From assembly GCA_900318015.1 (NCBI GenBank), contig ONJB01000036.1, positions 1 to 35,225 of the forward strand: a stretch of DNA of 35,225 nucleotides, in the 5' to 3' direction. Both the position numbers and the translations under genes were made by a program. Numbering within the stretch: the stretch's first letter is position 1; every line of letters begins with the position of its first letter. The DNA is from an uncultured Bacteroidales bacterium. Its GTDB lineage: Bacteria; Bacteroidota; Bacteroidia; Bacteroidales; UBA932. Shown here piece after piece: positions 23,142 through 31,938 of this stretch. Under the pieces are notes generated by a model. The model had not been told where the DNA came from and did not search any database. It was given only the letters and a program-made list of their open reading frames with translations.

Positions 23142-26100
23142 ATGAAAACGCAACGTTTTTTTATTTCAGCGCTCTTGGGGGTTGTTTGCTTAACGGCTTG
23201 TTCTGTCCATGAAATGGATGATGATAAACCGCTTGCGAAAGCACCCAAGGCAGGAGATGTACTGACTTTCAACGCCAGGATTGAAGGGGAGAATCCCAAA
23301 ACACGGACCACGGCAGTGGCGAGCGGGAATAGTTTCCAGCATTGGTGGAGTCCCGGTGATGCCATCAATGTATTTTATGGCGTTTCGGAAGGATACGGAG
23401 CGGAATTTGGAACGGACCTGGAACAGGCCAGCCAAACGGCTACCTTCACAGGTTTACTCGGAGCCTTTTCCGGAGTAACGGAGGGAGGTGATGCCCTGGC
23501 ACAGAATGAATTCTGGGCGACATATCCTTTTTCCGAGAACAACAGTTGTGACGGCTCCAGCGTAACGGTGACAATGCCGGCGCAGCAGATTGCCCCTGCC
23601 GGTTCCTGGGATCCGGCATCCGATCTCTATGTTGCAAAGTCGAAAGGTCTGGACCTGTTTTTTTATCTGGTTGGAACCAGTATCCGTTTTTCTGTCACAA
23701 CCGATGATATCGCCAAAGTCGAGTTCAAGTCGTACGGCCCGGATCCCAAACCATTGGCTGGTACGGTCAGAGTCGCCTTTGACGAAAACCATGAACCATA
23801 TGTCACGGCAGTTGTTGAGGGCACTTCTTCCAATGTCATCTCGGTAACACCGAAAGACGGCATCCATTTTGTTCCGAACGAAGTGTATTTCTTCAATTTC
23901 CTTCCCGGAACTCTTGACCATGGTTTTTCTGTTACATACTATAATGATGACGGTGTTTCTAAAAGCATAGGTTCTTCGAATAGCAAAGAATTCAAGAGGA
24001 AGGAGTACCAGAATATGCTTGGCGTCGATGATGGTCTGTCCTTCGATATCCCTGGCAATGAAATCCGATACAAGACAACGGATAATCAGCCTTTGACCTG
24101 GCCGTCGGATTCTGAATTCCATACTTATGTATCCACCGAAGGGGATGATGGATGGTTTATTCTGAAGATCAGTGCAGATGAAGATGTTCCCTACAATGAG
24201 ATCGTGCCGGCAGGTCTTTTCACGAATAAGACCACGCTGAAGAGTGTCATTGTTCCAGCTTCGGCAGCGGAAATCGGCGTCTCTGCTTTCGAAGGATGTA
24301 CTTCCCTGACACGTGTCGCTTTTACGGGAGGTGATCCCTGTTTCTACGACCGTGCGTTCTATGGTTGTACGTCCATGACATCCTTTGATTTCCCGGACGG
24401 ATGGTATTTCAAGACCAACGATCCCACAACGGTATTTGGCGACACCCCCTTGGTCTGTGTATCTGGCGAAAATACGTCCTCGGACGGGCATGCTGTCGTT
24501 ATTAACGGCGAAATGGTGTACTTCGCTGGCGCCGGATTGACGTCTTACACGATCCCTTCCGAAGTCACCAAGATAGGCTCCAAGGTTTTCCAGAACAACA
24601 CGGATCTAACATCCCTTGTCATCCCGGAGGGCGTCACTGAAATCGGAGCATCTGCGATGGAAGGGATGACCGGCCTCACCAAGCTGACTCTTCCGGCCGG
24701 GCTGACCTCGATCGGTTCCAATGCGTTCAGGGGTTGTGCCAATTTGACCGAGATCCGGATCGAGGAAGCAGACACACCTCCTACCTTGAATGGAGATGAC
24801 CAATTCGACGGATCGACCTGCAGTATCTATGTCCCCTTAGGAACCCTTGCCGATTATAAGACGCAATGGAGTGATTACGAGAGACGCATCTTTGAAATTG
24901 ATAATCTCTATGTGATCAGGTACACCACGACGGATGGTGTCGCGATTAGTCCGACCGTTACAAATGGTTTCGGAGCAGGGTGGGGTAATGCCGACACCTA
25001 TGGCGAATGGAAATTCCACGGGCCGATAACGGCCATTCCGGCGGGTGCTTTTGCGAGCAAGACAACGCTCGCCTCGATTGAAATACCTGACTCCGTCGAA
25101 TCGATAGGAGCAGCAGAAAATTCACACATAAACCCCTTCTATGGATGTAGCGGATTGACGAAATTTACGGGGAAATTTGCTTCTGCAGATGGTAAAGCGT
25201 TGATTTCGGATGGCGGTGTGCTGCTCGCCGTCGCCCCGGCGGGACTTGATTCCTATACGGTTATGGAAGGAATCACGACCATCGGAGGCGCAGCGTTCCG
25301 GAATTGTAGCATTCCGACGATTACGCTTCCGTCGACACTGACCAAAATCGAGTGGCAGGCGTTCCAGAATTGCGGAGCCTACGAACTGACGATTCCTGAA
25401 TCCGTGACTGAAATCGAGCCTATCCGTACTTTTAGCGGCTCCCGCCTGCTCAGTGTCCGTTTCCTGAATCCTGAGCCGGTGATGCCGTACGTAATAACGG
25501 GTAGGGGCAATATTTTCGCGGATACTCCCAGTTGGGCCATCATCGTTCCTGACGGCTGTCAGGACGTCTACCAGAGTTCCTGGAGCCTTTTCGGGAGCAT
25601 GATTGTCCCGGAATCGGCCGTCCTATACTACCAGACCTCTGACCAAGAAGTGGTGAACGTCTCTCCGCGCGCCGGGGAGGATCTGGAAGATTTGGGATAT
25701 TCGGTTGTCAAGACCGGATATAATCCAATGAAAGACCAGGGGCTGATTGCTTTCAATAAACCTTTGAGAATGGTCACGAGTGAGTTGTTCCGTAAGGATG
25801 TTGTTTCGGGTTACGATCCGTCTAACATCACGTCATTGACACTTCCGTCGCAACTGACCATCATCAATACTGGTTTGTCCGATCTTTCCGGACTCACGTC
25901 GCTGACCATTCCGGAGTCCGTCAATACAATCTATAAATATGCTTTCAAGAATTGTAGCAGTCTTACAGATTTCGGAGGCCCTCTTGCGTCCGCGGACAAG
26001 CGTTGTATCATTCGGGACAATAAGGTGATTGCGTTCCTCTCCAACGGATTGACCAGTTATACTTTCCCGGAGGGCGTTGAAGATATCGAATGCAGCGTCG

Positions 26101-28016
26101 GTAATGACAACCTCCTTGAATCGATCACCTTCCCGGAAGGAGTGCGGATCATCGGGGCTAGTTTCAGTGAATCGGCCCATCTTACGACAATCCGCTTCCC
26201 GAAAAGCCTCACCAACATAGGTGCGGATGTATTCAGAGGGTGCACGGCCTTGACGTCGGTGACCCTTCCGAAGAATATCCGTTGGATTGGAATGGGCGCA
26301 TTCTGGCATTGTACGGGTCTTCAGGAGATTGTCCTTCAGGGAACTACGCCTCCCGGGGTTGGGGACAAGGCCCTGGATGGAAATAACGACGACCCCAACT
26401 ATCCAGATGATTATGAATCCAATTGCCCGATTTATGTTCCGACTGCCCTTGTGGAGGAATACAAGGAAGCATTACCTTATTATAAGGATCGGATTGACGG
26501 TGTAGGAACGGCAATCGTCGCGAAGTTCGTGTCCAATTATAGATTCGCTTCGAATGAGGCCTTCAGTTCCAGCAATGATGCTAGATACCTCAGAGATAAT
26601 AGTCATATTGATGGTTTTACTTATGACCCAGACAAGAATGAACTGACGGTGACCTATGCGTCCAAAGTCAATTCGTTCGACGCATCCCTATTTTATGGCT
26701 TTGATTCCAAAATCTACAAACTTACCCTTCCTTCCGAAATCAATACGTTCGGGCCTGCCGCTTTCAGCGGAATGAGTTCGCTCGAGACGATCGATTCCCC
26801 TTACAGTCCGGATCAAAAGGGTATCGTGGACGAAACACATACCTTGGTGGCAGTCGTTCCTACTGTTACCGACTATCACGTCCCGAGTTCAGGCCGGGTG
26901 GCCTATGCGGTTGGTAAAGAGGTTTTCAAGGAGCTTTACGGATTGACTCATGTTTCATTGCATTCCGGCGTTACCTCTATCGGGGAATATGCGTTCTCGA
27001 AAAGTGGGCTCACGGGGACGGTTGATCTTTCTTGCGTAACTGAACTGGGAGAAGGAGCGTTCTCTTTATGCCAGAGTCTGAAGAAGGTCATTTTTAACAA
27101 TGATTTACGTGAGTTTAGTAAAAATGTATTTTCTGGTTGTTTTTCATTGGAATCTGTAACTTGTTCGGGTATCGCGGGAGTGGAAAAGATTGATGACGAT
27201 GCTTTTTCTACTTGTCCTTCCCTTAAAACCTTATCGGGAGCCATCTTGGCGGTCAAGCCGTTCTATATTGGAGAGAATGCCTTCCGCTACTGTGGTTCCT
27301 TGACGACTATCGATCTTCAGTATGCAAGCCATATCGGGAGAGGCGCATTCGAAGCTTGCCGTAATTTGAGCGATATCAGAGGTTTCAGTGAGGAGTTGAC
27401 GAGAATCGAAGATAGAACATTTAGTGGGACCGCCCTGACTGAAATCGATCTCCCTATACTCGTTACGTTCATCGGACAGCGTGCTTTCTTTGATTGTCGC
27501 AATCTTCGTCAAGTGAATCTTTCTCTCAATGTTTCCACCGTAGGGGATGAAGCCTTTGCGGAGTGTTCCAATTTGCTCACGTGTACTTTCGCGCCATGGT
27601 TAAATGTATTGGATCTCGGAAGGGCTGCCTTTAAGAATTGTAGGAGTATGACGAGCATTGTTTTCCCGCCCCATATCAAAAAGCTGAGTGAAGAGGTGTT
27701 CTACGGCTGTTCTTCACTGTTGACTCTTACGATTCCTCAGGTGGAATCTATAGAAAGATATGCTTTTGCTTTTTGCAGTAAGTTGACGGATATTACGATT
27801 CGCGGTGTCGAGACTGTTATTCAGGGCTTTGCGTTTGGAAACTGTGATCAATTGAAACATCTCCGTTTGTATGGGGAGGCTCCGCAATTAATTGAATATG
27901 GTGGATTGTTAACTGTGGATAGTTATTACGAGATCCACGTACAGAAAAGGTATGCTGACAGTTATTATATACATTGGGATTCTGTATTACACACCCGCAT
28001 TGTCGCGGACCTCTAG
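23142..28016 (+). CDS. Large surface lipoprotein: fimbrillin-like N-terminus and BspA-type leucine-rich repeats
   Basis: A 1624-residue predicted lipoprotein. Start chosen at MKTQRFFISALLG because it gives a proper signal with lipobox LTAC (Cys20); the acidic residues just after it (SVHEMDDD) fit a Bacteroidetes surface-export signal. Residues about 40-310 resemble fimbrillin-type N-terminal domains (FNARIEGENPKTRT, WWSPGDAINVFYG). From about 330 to the end there are many LRR_5/BspA repeats of the pattern F.xCxxLTxIxxPxxVxxIGxxAF. Linker segments of the type IYVPLGTLADYK occur near 561 and 1096. BspA-like proteins bind host proteins or other cells; the partner here is unknown. Base composition is clearly more AT-rich than the neighbours, most so in the last 1 kb, which suggests separate ancestry. 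No T9SS tail is seen. Confidence 0.88.
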   Translation: MKTQRFFISALLGVVCLTACSVHEMDDDKPLAKAPKAGDVLTFNARIEGENPKTRTTAVASGNSFQHWWSPGDAINVFYGVSEGYGAEFGTDLEQASQTATFTGLLGAFSGVTEGGDALAQNEFWATYPFSENNSCDGSSVTVTMPAQQIAPAGSWDPASDLYVAKSKGLDLFFYLVGTSIRFSVTTDDIAKVEFKSYGPDPKPLAGTVRVAFDENHEPYVTAVVEGTSSNVISVTPKDGIHFVPNEVYFFNFLPGTLDHGFSVTYYNDDGVSKSIGSSNSKEFKRKEYQNMLGVDDGLSFDIPGNEIRYKTTDNQPLTWPSDSEFHTYVSTEGDDGWFILKISADEDVPYNEIVPAGLFTNKTTLKSVIVPASAAEIGVSAFEGCTSLTRVAFTGGDPCFYDRAFYGCTSMTSFDFPDGWYFKTNDPTTVFGDTPLVCVSGENTSSDGHAVVINGEMVYFAGAGLTSYTIPSEVTKIGSKVFQNNTDLTSLVIPEGVTEIGASAMEGMTGLTKLTLPAGLTSIGSNAFRGCANLTEIRIEEADTPPTLNGDDQFDGSTCSIYVPLGTLADYKTQWSDYERRIFEIDNLYVIRYTTTDGVAISPTVTNGFGAGWGNADTYGEWKFHGPITAIPAGAFASKTTLASIEIPDSVESIGAAENSHINPFYGCSGLTKFTGKFASADGKALISDGGVLLAVAPAGLDSYTVMEGITTIGGAAFRNCSIPTITLPSTLTKIEWQAFQNCGAYELTIPESVTEIEPIRTFSGSRLLSVRFLNPEPVMPYVITGRGNIFADTPSWAIIVPDGCQDVYQSSWSLFGSMIVPESAVLYYQTSDQEVVNVSPRAGEDLEDLGYSVVKTGYNPMKDQGLIAFNKPLRMVTSELFRKDVVSGYDPSNITSLTLPSQLTIINTGLSDLSGLTSLTIPESVNTIYKYAFKNCSSLTDFGGPLASADKRCIIRDNKVIAFLSNGLTSYTFPEGVEDIECSVGNDNLLESITFPEGVRIIGASFSESAHLTTIRFPKSLTNIGADVFRGCTALTSVTLPKNIRWIGMGAFWHCTGLQEIVLQGTTPPGVGDKALDGNNDDPNYPDDYESNCPIYVPTALVEEYKEALPYYKDRIDGVGTAIVAKFVSNYRFASNEAFSSSNDARYLRDNSHIDGFTYDPDKNELTVTYASKVNSFDASLFYGFDSKIYKLTLPSEINTFGPAAFSGMSSLETIDSPYSPDQKGIVDETHTLVAVVPTVTDYHVPSSGRVAYAVGKEVFKELYGLTHVSLHSGVTSIGEYAFSKSGLTGTVDLSCVTELGEGAFSLCQSLKKVIFNNDLREFSKNVFSGCFSLESVTCSGIAGVEKIDDDAFSTCPSLKTLSGAILAVKPFYIGENAFRYCGSLTTIDLQYASHIGRGAFEACRNLSDIRGFSEELTRIEDRTFSGTALTEIDLPILVTFIGQRAFFDCRNLRQVNLSLNVSTVGDEAFAECSNLLTCTFAPWLNVLDLGRAAFKNCRSMTSIVFPPHIKKLSEEVFYGCSSLLTLTIPQVESIERYAFAFCSKLTDITIRGVETVIQGFAFGNCDQLKHLRLYGEAPQLIEYGGLLTVDSYYEIHVQKRYADSYYIHWDSVLHTRIVADL

Positions 28017-28040
28017 GCTTTGGCGGAATAATCCTTATCA

Positions 28041-28074
28041 AGAAACCCGACTCGGCAAGAGCCGGGTTTCTTTT
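28041..28074 (+). terminator. Rho-independent terminator of the BspA-like unit
   Basis: AGAAACCCGACTC-GGCAA-GAGCCGGGTTTCT forms a 13-bp stem with one mismatch, then TTT. It lies 24 bp after the TAG of the lipoprotein gene. Confidence 0.85.
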
Positions 28075-28086
28075 CTCTCCCGTTTC

Positions 28087-28117
28087 CCCGGCCGGCCGCG
28101 AAAAGCAGCCGGCCGGG
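28087..28117. repeat. Perfect GC-rich hairpin in the gap between the two surface-protein units
   Basis: CCCGGCCGGC and GCCGGCCGGG form a perfect 10-bp inverted repeat around an 11-base loop. No T-run follows on either strand, so it is not a classic terminator. It lies 13 bp after the terminator and about 70 bp before the AraC-type operator. It could be a second transcription barrier; its function is unknown. Confidence 0.6.
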
Positions 28118-28185
28118 TTGCCATTTCCACAAATCTGCCGATTCCTGCGAGATACGATGCATTTTTGTGCAGGGTTTATGAAAGA

Positions 28186-28242
28186 TGCTAAAAGTTTTTG
28201 ACGAAATGCTAAAAAGATTCGTTTAGGGGCGTTGTATCTTTG
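28186..28242 (+). promoter_or_regulatory. AraC-type operator and promoter of the M64 peptidase gene
   Basis: Direct repeats of TGCTAA start at 28186 and 28207 (21 bp apart), each within ATGCTAAAA. The -7 box TATCTTTG starts at 28235, 28 bp after the second repeat. Both distances are identical to those of the promoter at 22730-22786, although the flanking sequence differs. The second half-site occupies the place of the missing -33 element, as expected for activation by a regulator that contacts polymerase. Confidence 0.75.
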
Positions 28243-28269
28243 CATTAAGTGAAATCAACCTTGATGCAT

Positions 28270-31200
28270 ATGAAACGCTTTTCTTTGCCTCTGCTGGCCT
28301 TGGCGCTCTGCCTTTTCGGTTGCACGCCCAAGGAAAACCCGACGCCTACTCCGACTCCGGACCCGAAACCGGATCCGCCTACGGAGCAGGTTGTCCCGGC
28401 CAAAGTCACCCTGAATGAAACGTCCGTGTCCCTCACGGGCGAGGGGAGCAAGGTCGTCACCTTTACCTCTGCGACGGACTGGAAGGCGGCCGTCGCCAGC
28501 GGCGGGTCGTCCTGGCTGACCGTGAGTCCCACCTCCGGCAGCGCCGGAACCACCTCCGTCACCGTCAAGGCGAAGGCGAACCCCACCTATGACGACCGCG
28601 AGACGACCTTCACGATCACGGGCACCGGCAAGGACGGGTCCACATCGACGGGAACGGTCCATGTCACCCAGGCCGCGACGCTGGGTATGGTCGTGGAACA
28701 GAAGGCGTTCGATGCCCCTGCGGCCGGCGGCACGGTGACGGTGAAGGTCAAGGCCAACACCGACTACACCTATACCATCGACGCATCCGGCCAGGGCTGG
28801 ATCACGGAAACCACCACCCGCGCTCTCACGGAATACGTGCACACCTTCAAGGTCGATGCGAACGACCGGTACGACTCCCGTCAGGGCACCATCACCTTCC
28901 AGAACACGAAGACGGGGGAGACGGACCAGGTGACCATCACCCAGGGCGCCCTCCTGGGCATGATCGTGGAGCAAAAGGCCTTCGAGGTCGCCGAGACGGG
29001 CGGTTCCATCACGGTGACGGTGAAAGCGAACACCGAGTACGATTACGTCATCTCCGAGTCCTGCAAGGAGTGGATCACCGAATCCACCACCCGTGGCCTG
29101 ACGGAGTACACGCACACCTTCAAGATCGCCCCGAACGACCAGTACGACGAACGCATCGGCGTCATCACCTTCCGGGATACGAAGACCGGCGCGACGGAGG
29201 AAGTGCAGGTCAAGCAGGCCTCGAAGGGGGGCATTTCCCCGGAGTTCGAGGCGGAACGGGCGGCGCTCATGGCCATCTTCAATGCCCTGGACGGGCCGAA
29301 TTGGGAATCCCACGAGTACTGGGGTACGGAAGCGCCGGTCACTTGGTGGCCGAATATCCTGTGTGACGAGGACGGCCATGTCGTTTCTCTGAATCTGAAC
29401 GACCCTGGAATCAAGGGAAGCCTTCCTCCGGAGATCGGGAATCTGCCCTATCTGACGGACCTGAATATGGGAGGCCCTTATGTCGACTGTCATTTCACCG
29501 GCTCCCTGCCGGAAGAGATCGGGAATCTGACAAACCTGAAACGTTTGCAGATGGACAATTGTCCGTTCGAAGGCCGGTTGCCGGAATCCCTCGGGAATCT
29601 GTCGAATCTGGAATGGCTGTATATCGCGCGCTGCGAAAAACTGGCCCCGAGTCCGATCCCGTCCTGGATCGGGAATCTGACGAAGTTGAAGCTCATCCAG
29701 ATCTACGGACACAATTTTACCGGCCAGTTGCCGGAATCCATCGGGAATTTGACCAACCTGGAGCATCTGGATATCAAATACTGCTCACTGGACAGTACCG
29801 TTCCGGCTTCTTTCGGGAACTTGAGGAACCTCAAATTCCTCCGGCTGTCCGAGAACGGCAACCTGCACGGACCGATCCCTGTGTCATTGTCCAATCTCCC
29901 GGAATGGTGGCGTCTCTGGCCCGGTGTCGTTTACGGGAACAGATTCTCCCAGCAGGACATCGTCGATTCCAACCTTCCTGCGCCGAAGGGGCAGAAACTG
30001 ATTGCCAGTGACGGAAGCACCCTCGACCTGGATGCCGTCCTCTCCGGGAACAAATATACGTTGCTCCACGCGTGGGACATCGAATTCCCGAATTGTCTCG
30101 ATTTCATGCAGACTCTCCGCAATTACTACAAGCAGTTGCCTTCCGGAGAATTGTCTGTCTTCGGATTGATGAGTTCCAATCAGCTGGAAAGCGCCCAGGC
30201 CCAGGAAGAATACAATCAGGCGAAGGGCATTTACGCCCAATATGACATTCCTTGGAAGCAGGTCTTTGACGAGGTTTATTCGTACAACCGTCCTTTCGGA
30301 GATGAGTATGGGGACTCCTGTTATCCCTACGGAAGCATCAATGAAGTGGTTCTGTTCAAGGGAGACAAGGTGGTCAGAACTTCCCTTGCGACGGGCATTC
30401 CCAACGACTGTCTCACGTATCTCGCGGATGAGTACGACCTGACGCTGAAGTTCTACGAGTCCACGGACTACTCCCAGGATGGGAAGGTGGAGATGCTCCA
30501 GACTGCAAAGGAAGGGAACGGAATCGACCTGGTCGTGATGGGTGACGGTTTTTCCGACCGGCTGATTGCCGACGGAACCTACCGAAAGACCATGGTCGAT
30601 GCGATGGAGGGCTTCTTCTCGGTAGAGCCGTTCGCCTCGTTCCGAAACCTGTTCAATGTCTATATGGTCACAGCCGTGTCCAAGAACGAGGAATTCTCCA
30701 TCGGCACCGAAACAGCCTTGGCGGGTTACTTCAACGCGACGGGGACTGCGTGTAACGGTTCGATTGCCACCGTCCAGGAATATGCGCGGAAGGCTGTCGA
30801 CGAGACTCGCCTCCAGAATGCGACCTGCCTGGCCATTCTCAACAAGGAGATGCCGGCCGGATATGCCTATATGCTCGATCCGGAAGCGGAGAACGATTAC
30901 GGCTGCGGTACCGGTATCGCCTTCGTAGCCCTCGGAGCTGGCTCGTTCATCGGTTTCGGCGACAATACCATGGCCGAGATCATCCACCATGAGGGCGGCG
31001 GCCATGCCTTCGGCAAACTGGCCGACGAATACTACTACGATTTCAACGGGCCGGTGTCCCAGGATGGTCTGGATTACCTGCACCAGGTGGAGAAATACGG
31101 CTGGTACAAGAATATCGATAGCGAATCCTCCCCGACGGCCGTCAAGTGGGCGAAGTTCCTCGCCGATCCGCGCTACGCCGGTGAACACCTCGGTGTGTAC

Positions 31201-31389
31201 GAAGGTGCGGCCCTGTGCATCTCCGGCCTGTATCGCCCGACCGAGGACAGTATCATGTTCACGAACAAGGGCCAGTACAACGCCCCGTCCCGCGAAGCCA
31301 TCTACTACCGTATCCACAAGCTGGCCTACGGAGCCTCCTGGAAATACGACTACGAGACCTTCGTCTCCTGGGACGCGAAGAACCGGTAA
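28270..31389 (+). CDS. Surface lipoprotein with BACON domains, leucine-rich repeats, thioredoxin-like region and M64 metallopeptidase domain
   Basis: A 1039-residue predicted lipoprotein (start MKRFSLPLLALAL, lipobox Cys18, then a Pro/Thr linker). Order: a BACON domain (about 40-136); two further BACON-like repeats (about 138-226 and 229-318) that are clearly copies of each other (VEQKAF, WITE, LTEY.HTFK, TKTG); leucine-rich repeats of the LPEEIGNLTNL type (about 360-550). Then a region with TlpA/thioredoxin-like pattern but no CxxC (about 570-730); and an M64 domain (about 740-1039; DLVVMGDGFSD). The zinc site reads HEGGGH (907-912) followed by LADEY (917-921). M64 includes an IgA-cleaving protease, but the substrate here is unknown. 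An alternative ATG is at 28264. Transcribed from its own AraC-type promoter. Confidence 0.88.
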   Translation: MKRFSLPLLALALCLFGCTPKENPTPTPTPDPKPDPPTEQVVPAKVTLNETSVSLTGEGSKVVTFTSATDWKAAVASGGSSWLTVSPTSGSAGTTSVTVKAKANPTYDDRETTFTITGTGKDGSTSTGTVHVTQAATLGMVVEQKAFDAPAAGGTVTVKVKANTDYTYTIDASGQGWITETTTRALTEYVHTFKVDANDRYDSRQGTITFQNTKTGETDQVTITQGALLGMIVEQKAFEVAETGGSITVTVKANTEYDYVISESCKEWITESTTRGLTEYTHTFKIAPNDQYDERIGVITFRDTKTGATEEVQVKQASKGGISPEFEAERAALMAIFNALDGPNWESHEYWGTEAPVTWWPNILCDEDGHVVSLNLNDPGIKGSLPPEIGNLPYLTDLNMGGPYVDCHFTGSLPEEIGNLTNLKRLQMDNCPFEGRLPESLGNLSNLEWLYIARCEKLAPSPIPSWIGNLTKLKLIQIYGHNFTGQLPESIGNLTNLEHLDIKYCSLDSTVPASFGNLRNLKFLRLSENGNLHGPIPVSLSNLPEWWRLWPGVVYGNRFSQQDIVDSNLPAPKGQKLIASDGSTLDLDAVLSGNKYTLLHAWDIEFPNCLDFMQTLRNYYKQLPSGELSVFGLMSSNQLESAQAQEEYNQAKGIYAQYDIPWKQVFDEVYSYNRPFGDEYGDSCYPYGSINEVVLFKGDKVVRTSLATGIPNDCLTYLADEYDLTLKFYESTDYSQDGKVEMLQTAKEGNGIDLVVMGDGFSDRLIADGTYRKTMVDAMEGFFSVEPFASFRNLFNVYMVTAVSKNEEFSIGTETALAGYFNATGTACNGSIATVQEYARKAVDETRLQNATCLAILNKEMPAGYAYMLDPEAENDYGCGTGIAFVALGAGSFIGFGDNTMAEIIHHEGGGHAFGKLADEYYYDFNGPVSQDGLDYLHQVEKYGWYKNIDSESSPTAVKWAKFLADPRYAGEHLGVYEGAALCISGLYRPTEDSIMFTNKGQYNAPSREAIYYRIHKLAYGASWKYDYETFVSWDAKNR

Positions 31390-31405
31390 AAGTGAATGGG
31401 TATCT

Positions 31406-31443
31406 TGGATCCTACAGCTGCCGCTGGCTGGCTGTGGGATCCA
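31406..31443. repeat. Long inverted repeat between convergent genes
   Basis: TGGATCCTACAGC and GCTGTGGGATCCA form a 13-bp stem with one mismatch around a 12-base loop. The repeat covers the last codons of the minus-strand DUF3237-like gene, starting 17 bp after the M64 peptidase stop. It may stop transcription from the left, but no T-run follows. Confidence 0.55.
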
Positions 31444-31927
31444 GGCCGGCCGGCGGGCAGTAGATCCGGATCGTCAGGCCGCCGGCGCTGAAGTCGAGCT
31501 GGCCGAGGAGGGTGGCTGTGTTCAGGAAGGAGAGGGCCTTGCTGTCCGTGACGATGAACGGGTGCGTGAAGGGCTCGCGCATGTCGCCGTTGTTCTCGAT
31601 GAAAATATGGCAGTCGGCGCCGGTCAGGTCCTTGCCCACCAGCATGTAGCGGGCGGACAGCGTCCGGCCGGAAGGCTTGCCCACCTGGGTGTCGACCCCG
31701 GTCGGGAGCACCTCGCCCTTGAAATTGGCGCAGTCCACGCTGCCGGCGAAGGGAATCATGGTCACGGACACGGAATCGGCCATCACGGTCTGGGCGCCTT
31801 TGATGTCGATCTGGATGGTGAGCACTTCCTGGTAGCCGGGAGGGACTTCCGGCCTACGGAGAGGGCCCTGGGCGAGGGCGCAAGCGCACAGCGCGGCGAG
31901 CGCAAGAGAAACAATCAGTCTTTTCAT
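31412..31927 (-). CDS. Secreted DUF3237-like protein
   Basis: A 171-residue protein with a Sec signal peptide (MKRLIVSLALAALCACALAQ, cleavage near residue 20). The mature part resembles the DUF3237 pattern of a small beta-barrel: LTIQIDIKGAQ, an IPFAGSVDCANFKGEVLPTGVDTQ segment (where the family has a Gly-rich G.VLPGGADW-type turn), SARYMLVGKDLTGADCHIFIENNG, and TATLLGQ. It lacks a free lipobox, since no L-x-G-C precedes the cleavage site. It begins 11 bp after the uvrD stop and is the last gene of that leftward unit. Function unknown; family membership is moderately sure. Confidence 0.75.
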   Translation of the reverse strand: MKRLIVSLALAALCACALAQGPLRRPEVPPGYQEVLTIQIDIKGAQTVMADSVSVTMIPFAGSVDCANFKGEVLPTGVDTQVGKPSGRTLSARYMLVGKDLTGADCHIFIENNGDMREPFTHPFIVTDSKALSFLNTATLLGQLDFSAGGLTIRIYCPPAGLDPTASQRQL

Positions 31928-31938
31928 AATCTTGGATT

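Noticed and set aside
24540-27900. Recurring motifs resembling a repeat array or CRISPR
   Set aside because: They are degenerate leucine-rich-repeat codons in an open reading frame, with no constant repeat or spacer length.
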